Of a stretch of 64,000 nt of DNA, positions 39,489 to 48,957 are shown piece after piece. The translations under genes were made by a program, and so were the position numbers. The stretch comes from Andalucia godoyi (Eukaryota > Discoba > Jakobea > Jakobida > Andaluciidae): positions 1 through 64,000 of the forward strand of contig VRVR01000062.1 in NCBI GenBank assembly GCA_009859145.1, written 5' to 3'. How positions within the stretch are numbered: position 1 is the first letter of the stretch; each line of letters begins with the position of its first letter. A model generated the notes under the pieces. That model saw only the letters and a program-made list of their open reading frames with translations, had not been told where the DNA came from and did no database searches.

Positions 39489-40385
39489 CTACAGTAGGTG
39501 CAGACATGCAGACTACAGCGGAAACCTGGCGGGGCTTGATTGCCAACGACCCAAAAGAAGCCCACGAAGCAGACGACGTCCTCGAGAGGCGAGCGCGCGC
39601 TGGTGCCCAAAACAGGAGGAACTCGGGCTCGTGCAGTCAACAGCCATACAGACATGGCTATTTCCGTGCTTTCTCGGAATGCCATCAAGCTGGGTACAGC
39701 CAGGCAGAGGTCCTGCGGTCTGGTGGTCACTTGGTCTGGTGGTCAGCATCTCGAGCTCAGTGTCTGGTCGTTTCAGAGCCGATCGTCTGTGGCGATCACA
39801 GCGCTCCGAAAAGTATTTGCCTTTTCACTTGCCAGCTGCTTGCTGCTTTTCTGGAACTGCGGCTTGTTTTTACTTGCCATTTGAGCATGCGGAAGACGTC
39901 TCTTCAACGCCGTTACGGGAGCCTGATTCCTTATCATTTGGCTGCCCTCGTTGCAGGAATCATTTTTTGAAGGACAACCACGCCTGTTTGCAGGCAAAGA
40001 TCGGGGCAATGCAGCTGACATTGCTGTCAGATCAAGAAGCGGGTTTGCTCGGAGCATTGTTCTGCTTACACGCAGTGCACACATCCGTAACACCGATTGA
40101 GGTGGTGATTGCACCGCGGCGAGTTTTCTGCCTGCGATTTGTTGAGAGCGCCCAGCATCCACCTCAGCAGCCACCTCGGTAGAATCTCTGGCATGTTGGC
40201 AAGTGACCTCCCTCTTCCAAAGTTCCTGCTCAAGAGTCAAAACAGTGATACCAAGAAAAGCAACGAAGACTGGGGAAGAGCCGCCCTCCTTTTAAACCTT
40301 CGAAACAAACTTTGCTTCTTTCTTTTCCTGGAGTGTTAACAAGAGGAGATCAGCTCAGCAGCTGGAATAGACGCAGAGAAAGAAA
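39489..40385. other. Region with overlapping unresolved ORFs
   Basis: Several ORFs of 80-180 codons overlap on both strands (for example 39506-39970 plus from an ATG, 39631-40182 plus and 39773-40240 minus, the last two only from non-ATG codons). The one ending at 39884 has a hydrophobic C-terminus. None shows a recognisable domain, so I call no gene. The region also holds the promoter of the ankyrin gene. Confidence 0.4.
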
Positions 40386-41156
40386 ATGCAAGGCAAGTAT
40401 TCGCTTCCTCCAAACACAACCTTCTCCCTTCTCAAGTCGACGATGGCGATGCATGAGTGTTGCGTCTGTGGAGACGTAACTGGCGTTCGGCACTTGCTGG
40501 ACGCCGGGCATGATCCAAACGACGTGAGCGATGACTGGAACGGATGCGCGCCGATCCACATGGCAGCACAAGGGAAAGACGACGACGCTGCAGCAATGAT
40601 TACGCATATGCTTCTTGAACGAGGAGCGTATGCGGATTCAAAATGCACCAAAAATCGAAGAACCCCACTCTACTACGCGAGCCAAAACGGCCTCCTGTCA
40701 ACTGTCAAGACACTGCTGCACAAAAATGCAAATCCAAATGCGCGGAATGACGAGTTTGGCGAAACGGCCCTAACCGCAGCGTGTGTTGCTGGAAATCTTG
40801 CGATGGTGGAAGCTCTTGTGGTATGTGGGGCCGATGTCAATCTCGGAGATCGAGCTGGCCAGACGCCGTTAATCTGGGCAATCTATGACCAGCCGAAGCT
40901 CGACGTCATGAAGCGTCTTATCGAGTTAGGAGCGGATGTTAACAAGGGCGGATATGGGAGACCGCTGAACTGGGCTCTAGATGTCCAGTCGCCACAGGCA
41001 GTCAAAATGCTTTTGGAGGCTGGAGCAGATCCTCGAAAGGACTCGTCTGGATTCGGCCGTCCGTCGAAGCAGTCTCCAAGAAACAAGGAAATCAGAGGGC
41101 TCATTTCCAGTGCCCTCCGAGACATTGAATGCGCCGAAAACGGTGGAACGGATTAA
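40386..41156 (+). CDS. Ankyrin-repeat protein
   Basis: The protein has 256 residues and about six ankyrin repeats between residues 30 and 225. The clearest are RRTPLYYASQNGLLSTVKTL, then ETALTAACVAGNLAMVEALV, then QTPLIWAIYDQPKLDVMKRL, each followed by the usual loop (GADVN, NANPNA). The N-terminus begins inside or close to the first repeat (DVTGVRHLLDAGHDPND). There is no additional enzymatic domain. It is a generic protein-protein interaction module; partner unknown. A second Met at residue 20 is an alternative start. Confidence 0.8.
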   Translation: MQGKYSLPPNTTFSLLKSTMAMHECCVCGDVTGVRHLLDAGHDPNDVSDDWNGCAPIHMAAQGKDDDAAAMITHMLLERGAYADSKCTKNRRTPLYYASQNGLLSTVKTLLHKNANPNARNDEFGETALTAACVAGNLAMVEALVVCGADVNLGDRAGQTPLIWAIYDQPKLDVMKRLIELGADVNKGGYGRPLNWALDVQSPQAVKMLLEAGADPRKDSSGFGRPSKQSPRNKEIRGLISSALRDIECAENGGTD

Positions 41157-41609
41157 AGTGCAATCATTCGCATTGCAGCGAGCTTTTACATCTCAGTGTT
41201 TATTTTTCTTTTCCTTTTCCCTTTGTGCGGCATGCCTGCTTCTTGCTGAGATCGGGGCATTCAATGAACTGATGAAATTTAAAGGCTGCTCTCCAACGAG
41301 AATCTGCGGGAATGGGGGGAACAAGCTGTCGTACGAGCGGAGTTCAGGAGGCGGCAAAAAGAGCTCCGAGCTTGTCGGTCAGTTGTTCGCGCATTTCACA
41401 AGCGCTGCGCAATGCGCATGCAGGACGCAAAACGTGTGTGGTTTCATCTTTTTCCTTTCTCATTTTGTTATTTTTTTCCCCCTTTTTTTTTCCTTTTTCT
41501 ATGTTAATTTTGTTAAGAAGTTTCTTTTTCTTCTTCTGCTTCTTTCCCTGTCTTTGACTCGGCCGTTCCTAGTACATTTTCTGTCTCTCTCGTCTCTGTT
41601 TTTGTCAAG
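41157..41609. promoter_or_regulatory. Upstream region of the ELO elongase gene
   Basis: It is about 450 bp between two plus-strand genes. Pyrimidine-rich from about 41445 to 41545, typical of leaders in this window. No gene is supported. Confidence 0.5.
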
Positions 41610-42419
41610 ATGGAGAGCTACGATTGGCTGGTGACTCCAACTCTTGCTGTACTTGCGTATGAGGTTTCTCAGCCTCTGTTGCGCGTATTCATGCCGATGC
41701 ACAAGGACGCTTCGTCTGCAGAGGGCAAACCCGATGCTGCAAAGCATGGCAAGAAGGGCCTGACACCGATGAAAAAGTTCATTTTTGTGCACAATGTTGC
41801 TTTGTGCTTGTACTCGTTCATTTCGTTTGCCTATGTGTTCAAAGCAATGGTTGATTATCCGGGGCTTGTTTATTCCGGAGACAAGTTTTTTGACAAGATT
41901 GACCTCTGGGTTAAGCTTTTTTATTGGAGCAAGTACTACGAATTTGTCGATACGCTCATTCTTATCATTCAGCGGAAGCCTGTAATGACGCTCCAGTCGT
42001 TCCATCATGCTGGAGCCGTCTTGACGATGGCTGCTGCCTACTACACGCGAACGGACGCTGCAGTCTGGTTTGTTGTTGAAAATTCGTTTGTCCACACGAT
42101 CATGTACGCGTACTATGCGTCATCGGTGCTCGGCTACAGATGGTGGATCAAGAAGTATATTACTCGCATGCAAATCATCCAGTTTGTCATTGGATGCATT
42201 GCAACCTCGCCGCACTTTTTCTTTGATAACGTTACCACAGTTTCAAAGATTACCATCTTCATTGTCCAGTCGTATACGATGATTCTCATGTATCTCTTCT
42301 CCCAATTCTACAAGGCCGCATACAAGAAGCAAAAGGCTGGCGCAAAGGTCGAGGCGCAAACACTGCAACAGCAGAGATCATCGTCTCCGCAAGTTGCAAA
42401 GGTCCGAAAGGTAGACTAA
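41610..42419 (+). CDS. ELO-family very-long-chain/polyunsaturated fatty acid elongase
   Basis: This 269-residue polytopic ER membrane protein is a 3-ketoacyl-CoA synthase of the ELO type, the first step of fatty acid elongation with malonyl-CoA. Family motifs in order: KYYEFVDTLILII (the KxxEFxDT box), QSFHHAGA (the HxxHH-type catalytic histidine box, here QSFHHA), NSFVHTIMYAYYA (NxxxHxxMYxYY) and MQIIQFVIG (TxxQ box). The Gln before SFHH in place of the His found in saturated-acid elongases is typical of PUFA elongases. The C-terminus is Lys-rich (KKQKAGAKVE), an ER-retention feature. Confidence 0.9.
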   Translation: MESYDWLVTPTLAVLAYEVSQPLLRVFMPMHKDASSAEGKPDAAKHGKKGLTPMKKFIFVHNVALCLYSFISFAYVFKAMVDYPGLVYSGDKFFDKIDLWVKLFYWSKYYEFVDTLILIIQRKPVMTLQSFHHAGAVLTMAAAYYTRTDAAVWFVVENSFVHTIMYAYYASSVLGYRWWIKKYITRMQIIQFVIGCIATSPHFFFDNVTTVSKITIFIVQSYTMILMYLFSQFYKAAYKKQKAGAKVEAQTLQQQRSSSPQVAKVRKVD

Positions 42420-43169
42420 GCCAACAAAAAAAGAAAGAAGAAGAAGAAAAAAACAAGATTATCACGAGTTCTGAAAGAGTCGCGCATCCCTCTTGCTTTC
42501 TCGCCATCTTGGGGTTGTTGTTTGTTTTTTTTTTTGGACCGCTCAGGTTCTTTTCGAGCATGATTTTTGTTGTTGTTGTTGTTTTGCTGCTGGGGTTTCT
42601 GATTTATTTGCCTTCTCTTGCAAAAGATCCGTCCGTTCATTGTTTGCGAAGAAGGTGATGATGATGACGATGATGATGATGATGATGATGATGAAGGAAG
42701 GAGTGTGTTCTTATGATGTACAAGTAGATGTGAAGTTGATTTCTCCTCGTGAAGTTTCTCACATGTTTTCTTCTATCCATCAAGCGCTGTCTGTTGCATG
42801 CTGCCTGTCATGTTGCACTTCAAGAACGAATCCTTTTGGATCGCATTCACGTTTCGTCGTCGTCGACCTGACAAAAAAGGCCTCGGTGGCTGCGTTGGAT
42901 CTGGAACCACGGATTCTTGGAAATTTGGATCTTGGATAATTCATAGCGCCCATAGCCCGGGACGCTCGAGTATCTGTCGTAAATTCTAATTAAAAAAAGA
43001 CCACCCTTTGCCAGAAAATTCGCTGATCGATTGCACTGCCCAAAAAACCTTCTGCTTAATTGATTTTGTTCGTATTGTATTCATTGTACTCAATTTTTAT
43101 TCGCTTTCCCCTCCTGCGGATAGCTTGCGCCATTTTTGTTTATCTGCTATACTGTTTCCGTCCATCTAG
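42420..43169. other. Intergenic region with (GAT)n array
   Basis: It contains a TTG-rich run near 42570-42590 and a GATGAT array at about 42656-42694. A frame continuing from the array to 42939 has no recognisable content, so I do not call it. It includes the Elp3 promoter. Confidence 0.5.
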
Positions 43170-44960
43170 ATGTCTCGGGAATCGAATACTCGGGCCGCGT
43201 CTTCGGAGCTGATGTTCAGGGTCACTTCGTCGATTGTTTCGGAGCTCGTGACGCTCTGTTCCGGTGGTTCGTTGCCCTCCGATGTGGATCTGACTTCACT
43301 GCGCAACAAGCACTCCAAGCTTCACAACAGCCCTGCGACTCCCAAGTTGACTGATATCCTGAGTGCGCTCCCTGAGCATCTGAAGCCTATGCTAGTCCCG
43401 CTGCTCAAAGTGCGGCCTGTCCGGACAGCCTCGGGAATTGCGGTTGTCGCAATCATGTCGAAGCCACATAGATGCCCACATATTGCTCTTACTGGAAACA
43501 TCTGTGTGTACTGTCCAGGAGGCCCGGATTCAGACTTTGAATACTCGACGCAGTCATACACAGGGTACGAGCCAACGTCAATGCGTGCAATCCGCGCTCG
43601 GTATCACCCGCATTTGCAGGTTCGCTCGCGAGTAGTCCAATTGCAAAGACTCGGCCATGACACGGACAAGGTTGAATTTGTGCTAATGGGCGGTACATTC
43701 ATGTCCTTGGCTGCAGATTACCGTGATTGGTTCATTAGGAACCTCCACGATGCCCTCTCGGGATACACATCGTCGTCCGTCGAAGAAGCTGTCCGGTTTG
43801 GCGAGCAAGCGCATACCAAGTGCGTAGGACTCACCATCGAAACAAGACCGGATTATTGCCTCCGCCCGCATTTGTCATCCATGCTCGCGTACGGATGCAC
43901 GAGGCTGGAGATTGGCGTTCAGTCTGTGTACGAAGATGTTGCCAGAGACACGAATCGCGGACACACGGTCAAGGCCGTTTGCGAGTGTTTTCATGCTAGC
44001 AAGGATGCCGGATTTAAAGTGGTGGCCCACATGATGCCAGATTTGCCAAATGTCGGCAGAGAGCGAGACATGGCTCAGTTTACGGAATTGTGGGAAAATC
44101 CTGCATTTCGAATGGATGGACTCAAGATCTATCCAACACTCGTGATCCGCGGCACTGGCTTGTACGAATTGTGGCGAAAGGGAATGTACCAGAACTATGC
44201 GCCAGATGAACTCGTAGATATTGTGGCGCAGATTCTGGCTCTTATTCCTCCTTGGACGCGTGTGTATCGCATTCAGCGAGACATTCCAATGCCGCTTGTT
44301 TCGTCGGGTGTCGAATACGGAAACTTGCGCGAGCTGGCGCTTGCTCGGATGAAAGAGCTGGGAATTCCGTGCAGAGATGTGCGTACTCGAGAGTGTGGCA
44401 TTCAAGAGATACACAACAAAATCAGGCCAGATCGAATTGAGCTTATTCGCCGTGATTATGCGGCGAATGGAAGTTGGGAAACTTTCTTGTCGTACGAAGA
44501 CCCTGAGCAAGATATCCTTGTCGGGCTTTTGCGCTTGCGAAAGTTGTCTCAGACGGGCACATACAGACCGGAACTTACTGTGAAAGGGAGATCGCCGGCT
44601 CCTTGCAGACGCCGACTCGAGATGTTTTCGAAAAGTGATTTATTTGATGAGGAAAGTTCTGATAATGATGGTGAAGTGATGGATGAAAAAGTCGATGCTG
44701 GAGCAGATGCTCAAATCCGGTGCTCCATGGTCCGAGAGCTGCACGTGTATGGCTCCGCTGTCCCTGTTCACGAACGTGATCCAAATAAGTTCCAGCATCG
44801 CGGTTTCGGAACGCTGCTCATGGAAGAAGCCGAACGCATAGCAAAAGATGAGCATCGAAGCTTGCGGATTGCGGTCATCTCTGCGGTTGGAACCAGAGAC
44901 TACTATCGAAAACTTGGGTACAGGCTCGAGGGCCCGTACATGATCAAAGATTTGTGCTGA
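43170..44960 (+). CDS. ELP3: Elongator catalytic subunit Elp3 (radical SAM tRNA wobble-uridine modification)
   Basis: The protein has 596 residues. The radical SAM domain has the Elp3-specific 4Fe-4S motif Cx9CxxC (Cys102, Cys112, Cys115 in [17 protein letters not shown]), followed by [18 protein letters not shown] and [13 protein letters not shown]. The C-terminal acetyltransferase domain contains [18 protein letters not shown] (acetyl-CoA loop) and [19 protein letters not shown]. It forms the carboxymethyl group at C5 of U34 in tRNAs as part of the Elongator complex. The N-terminal 85 residues include the tRNA-binding region with [13 protein letters not shown]. An acidic insert (about 490-510, [18 protein letters not shown]) is lineage-specific. 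Complete and probably active. Confidence 0.96.
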   Translation: MSRESNTRAASSELMFRVTSSIVSELVTLCSGGSLPSDVDLTSLRNKHSKLHNSPATPKLTDILSALPEHLKPMLVPLLKVRPVRTASGIAVVAIMSKPHRCPHIALTGNICVYCPGGPDSDFEYSTQSYTGYEPTSMRAIRARYHPHLQVRSRVVQLQRLGHDTDKVEFVLMGGTFMSLAADYRDWFIRNLHDALSGYTSSSVEEAVRFGEQAHTKCVGLTIETRPDYCLRPHLSSMLAYGCTRLEIGVQSVYEDVARDTNRGHTVKAVCECFHASKDAGFKVVAHMMPDLPNVGRERDMAQFTELWENPAFRMDGLKIYPTLVIRGTGLYELWRKGMYQNYAPDELVDIVAQILALIPPWTRVYRIQRDIPMPLVSSGVEYGNLRELALARMKELGIPCRDVRTRECGIQEIHNKIRPDRIELIRRDYAANGSWETFLSYEDPEQDILVGLLRLRKLSQTGTYRPELTVKGRSPAPCRRRLEMFSKSDLFDEESSDNDGEVMDEKVDAGADAQIRCSMVRELHVYGSAVPVHERDPNKFQHRGFGTLLMEEAERIAKDEHRSLRIAVISAVGTRDYYRKLGYRLEGPYMIKDLC

Positions 44961-45487
44961 TCATCCTGAATGGACTGTGGTGAGTTGCAACAGCAGGCTG
45001 GTGCCGTGTGAGTATTATTATTTTATGAATTTTTTATTTTATTTTTGAATCGCGAGTTCCCGACTGTTTGCAAGGATTCAGCAGTGTCCGTTGTGGCGGT
45101 TTTGTGCATGTTCGTAAAACGTAGATGCTCGTGCTGATGATGCTGTGTCATCTAGCGTGTTTCCATCCCAATGAGAACAAAACATCCAACCTGTAACCAG
45201 ATCGGCGAACGCTCATCCGTAAATCGCTGAGACGAAGCATGCTTCGATGTCCACAGAACCGACCACCAATCTTGATAGTCGACACTCGAAGCACAAGCCA
45301 CCGTACCACTCGCCCGCTGCGTTCGCGGACCAAACGCCCAATAAAAGAGTTTTCAGATTTACTGCATAATTTGCCAGTTTCTTCTGTTTTGTCTTGTTTT
45401 GTCTTGTGTTTTTGTTGTCTTTTCTTAATCTGTTTCATTGGGTGTTAGATCAGAGGCTGAAGCAGAAGAGACAGGAGGAGGAGGAGG
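44961..45487. other. Intergenic region between Elp3 and phosphomevalonate kinase
   Basis: No gene is supported. T-rich near 45025-45045 and 45390-45430; a purine-rich stretch directly precedes the ATG at 45488. The minus ORF 45148-45438 is Lys/Gln-rich low complexity at its start and is not called. Confidence 0.5.
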
Positions 45488-46918
45488 ATGAAGCTCGTGT
45501 GCTCGTGTCCAGGAAAAGTGCTGCTACTTGGTGGGTATCTTGTGCTTGATGCAGAGAACACGGGTCTTGTTGCGACGACATCTGCGCGATTCTATGCAAC
45601 AATCGAACCGTCTGCTTCTCCGAGCGCACACCCGCCACCTGACGGCATGCTGAATCACCGCATGACCCTTGTGATTGAGAGTCCGCAGTTCTCAATGTCC
45701 ATACGCAGTGATGTTCACATGTCCTCATCAACGCATAGGATTTCCATGAATCCGTCGTTTGCAGACACCAATCCGTTTATTCACCATGCGGTGCACGCAG
45801 TCATTCACCAGATTTCACACGAATTCCAGTCAGACGATATCGTCCGAGGGCTCCATGGAAGGACTCTTCGAATTTGTCTGGAAGCAGACAATGACTTTTA
45901 TTCGATGCGGCAGCAGCTCATGCTCCGCGGGCTGAAGTATTCGCCTGATGGTCTGCGAGCACTACCGCCGCGTATTCGTCCTCTCTCCTTTCCTGAAGAC
46001 GAGTTTAGCTCCCCGCACATCATGGAGACGTATCAGCATCGTCTGAAGGGAGAATCACTCAAAATCTCAAAGACGGGTTTGGGATCGTCGGCCGCACTCA
46101 CCGCGTCGCTGACCGCAGCGCTGTACTTGTATCTCCACCGACTCTGCGCATCGGTCGGCGAATCGGCAGCAGCAGGAGATGATGCTCATTCAGAATTGTC
46201 TCACGATGTGCTGGAAAAGGTCCATACCTTGGCGCAGTGTGCACACTCACTTGCTCAGGGGAAAATCGGATCCGGTTTTGATGTCGCTGCTGCCGTGTTT
46301 GGACCGCATTTATACACTCGCTTCTCTCCGTCTTTATTGGATTTTCCAGCCGGGTCGCTTCCATATCCGCTCCCCACGTTGGATTGCAAAATTCGACCAT
46401 TTCAGTGGCCTGATAACGTGGATCTTATGCTGGGTGACGTTGCAACTGGCTCTCACACCCCAAGTATGGTTGCTTCTGTTCTGCAGTATCGAAAGCAGCA
46501 AGAGGAATCTGCTGGTGCTGTATGGAGTGAATTGTCCACTGCGAATCGGGATGCCATCGAGGTGTTCCTTGGAAGAGCCAATGATGCGGCACATGCCTCG
46601 GATGTGTTGCAGAAGTTCCATGCGGTTCGTCGTTGTATGAAGGCCCTGGGAGTTGCAGCAGATGTTCCAATCGAGCCAGATGAGCAAACTTGTGTCCTCA
46701 ATCAAGTGGAAGAGCGCGTCGGTCGTGAGATGCACGCCTTGCTTGGCGTTGGAGTTCCCGGAGCTGGGGGATACGATGCTGTGTTTGCTCTTGTCAGAAC
46801 GGATGTGGACGGCTCAGCTCCAGAAAAGGAAGTGGAGATGATATGGAGCAATCACGGAATCTGTGCAATGACTCTCAGGAGAAGTGCAGATGGCCTTCAG
46901 GCCAACTGGTCACTTTGA
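45488..46918 (+). CDS. ERG8: Phosphomevalonate kinase, GHMP family (ERG8 type)
   Basis: The protein has 476 residues. It converts mevalonate-5-phosphate to the diphosphate in the cytosolic mevalonate pathway. GHMP motif 1 is SCPGKVLLLGGYLVLD at the N-terminus. Motif 2, the P-loop-like stretch, is KTGLGSSAALTASLTAALYL (about 197-216). ERG8-specific blocks are AQGKIGSGFDVAAAVFG and the C-terminal motif 3 GVPGAGGYDAVFAL. The length agrees with fungal/plant ERG8 (about 450-500), not the unrelated animal enzyme. It complements the ERG4 reductase at 9847 as evidence for sterol synthesis. Confidence 0.93.
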   Translation: MKLVCSCPGKVLLLGGYLVLDAENTGLVATTSARFYATIEPSASPSAHPPPDGMLNHRMTLVIESPQFSMSIRSDVHMSSSTHRISMNPSFADTNPFIHHAVHAVIHQISHEFQSDDIVRGLHGRTLRICLEADNDFYSMRQQLMLRGLKYSPDGLRALPPRIRPLSFPEDEFSSPHIMETYQHRLKGESLKISKTGLGSSAALTASLTAALYLYLHRLCASVGESAAAGDDAHSELSHDVLEKVHTLAQCAHSLAQGKIGSGFDVAAAVFGPHLYTRFSPSLLDFPAGSLPYPLPTLDCKIRPFQWPDNVDLMLGDVATGSHTPSMVASVLQYRKQQEESAGAVWSELSTANRDAIEVFLGRANDAAHASDVLQKFHAVRRCMKALGVAADVPIEPDEQTCVLNQVEERVGREMHALLGVGVPGAGGYDAVFALVRTDVDGSAPEKEVEMIWSNHGICAMTLRRSADGLQANWSL

Positions 46919-48957
46919 GAAGTCTTCATCGTTACCCTACGATGAAATTCCTTGTTCTGTATTTGTTATGGCTGACTATTTGTTTGAGTGGCTTTATCTT
47001 CTTTTTTTTTTTTTTTGTTTGTTTGTTTGTTTGCTCGGTTATTTGTTTGCTTTTTGCGTGTGCGTGTGTAGTTTTCCATTCTGTAAGCCAGTGTTTGTCA
47101 ATGGTTGGCAACGTGAAGTACAGTGATGAAAATTGTCGTTCGTTTTATCGCTGGGGAGAAAAGTAAAAGTGCTCTGCAACAACAAACAAATTATAAAAGT
47201 CCATTTTGACAATTGAACGAGGCCGCATTCAACGGTTCGCCCACATTGAGAGAAAACAGGAGGTTGGGAAATGAAAAGATTTTTCAGAGGGAAATTCATA
47301 AATACGCCTTTATTTGAGCTCGTACACACCCTGCTCAATTTAAAAGCATGCAAACCTCTCGAGCTAATGATTGGGGTCCAACAGAAATCACCTCTGAAGT
47401 CTCCTTTCTGCACAAAAAACCGGATCAATCCATTAAAAGCAACCATGGACATGACATCGTTGGATTATGGAAAGTAAAAACGACAAACAAACACAAGGAC
47501 CGATTTAACACTCCAGGGAAAACAAACCGTATACCGGTTCTGGTAGAGAAAAACATCAAACCATGAGTCCATTTACAAAAACCAGTAATGTTTCGGTCCA
47601 ACGGAACATTCTTCGCACCAGAAACCATAACGCTGATCACTGTACCGAGCGTTCGCAAAAACGACTCTCGAATGCTGTAAACAAGCATTCTCTGTGAGGT
47701 GATCATTTTGTGTGATGCAAGTCGAGACAGTCGGGACAGGACGGACAGTACCATTTCAGATACTTGTTCAAGGCGGCATATGGAACTTCCATACAAATCT
47801 GGAAAATGCTTTTGATTGCGTTTGTTCCCAGTTCTAGAAAACCTTCGGTTATGCCTCGCGAAATGTGCTGCTGTTAACGGACGACAGCTGATGCCAAACA
47901 AACCGAATTTCGACAGATTGCAGTTCGATTGGTGTGGCTGCTGTTGAATGGCCCGATGTGTTTTCAGACAGTAGGGGAAACAGAAATGTTTTGGCAGTTG
48001 AGCACAAGAATCAGTACAAAACGTTGACGCTGAATAATTGATGATAGCAAGATTATCCACGCATAGACGGGTTGATCACAATTTACGAATCCCATGTGAG
48101 GATACGTACTGGTGGACAGGGGCCCTCAGATCTGCGATGTAACTGCTTGAGGAGCAGCATCCGCGATGCAGTATGCGATTTTCCAATCACCTATCAATCC
48201 GAATTCCGTTTATGCTTCAAGACAGCAACTTCGCGAATCCCTTTTGCTTTCTGCTGTCGATGGGACTCACCTGAATAGCAGGGACAGACCATCGAAGCAT
48301 TCGCGGCTCATCGGGTCTCGGCATCGCAAAGATTCTGATGTTTTGAGCATTCCATTTTTCGCAGAATGATAGTTATTTTGTTCATTGATGATATCAATGA
48401 AGAATCGTACACAGTTTAACTGATTTTATTTTCCGTATTCTCCATGTATTTGAACCCAATAACAAGGAGCACGTACAGTGAACTTCTGTTTTTTTCTTTT
48501 CTCCGCTGACAAACATCGTCCGTTGAAAGTCTTCAAACTGCTGTGCTGAACTCCGCTGGGTATCTGTGATTTTTGTCGTAAAATACAGATGACCGCCCGT
48601 TGGAAACTCTCTTTCATCATTTTTCCGACAATACACAACTGTCTGATACTGCTTCTTTTTTTGTGGCACTGCGTTTGATGGAGTAACACATTCCTCTCCA
48701 CGGTTCTTTGGCATTGGGTTGTCACAAGTCGCTTGCGTGAACTCTAACTCTTTTCCGTCGTTCGTTGTTTCGGTGCTTTTGGATTACCTTTGCGCTGAAC
48801 GACACGAATTTGGTCCAAAGAAATGGAGAAAAGAAGAAATAAAACAACAAACAATTGGGACTGCCATCTGTTTTTCGTGTCATAATAGAACTCCACAACG
48901 ACTGATTTCAGGCTACAAATGTCACAATAAGTTGCACGTGCAGTCGTTTACGGAGCA
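46919..48957. other. 2-kb region without a convincing gene
   Basis: By eye this is richer in A+T than the flanking genes. The longest minus ORF, 47425-48060 (211 codons), opens only from a GTG and shows no recognisable domain. The ORF 48394-48714 (minus, 106 codons, ATG) is the most protein-like (YQTVVYCRKNDEREFPTGGH) but has no match I recognise. T-run with TTTG repeats at 47003-47035. It may hold a non-coding RNA, an unrecognised gene with introns, or decayed sequence. Confidence 0.45.

Noticed and set aside
42656-42939. Met-rich frame started by the (GAT)n array
   Set aside because: Methionine run is a repeat artefact, and the following residues show no domain.
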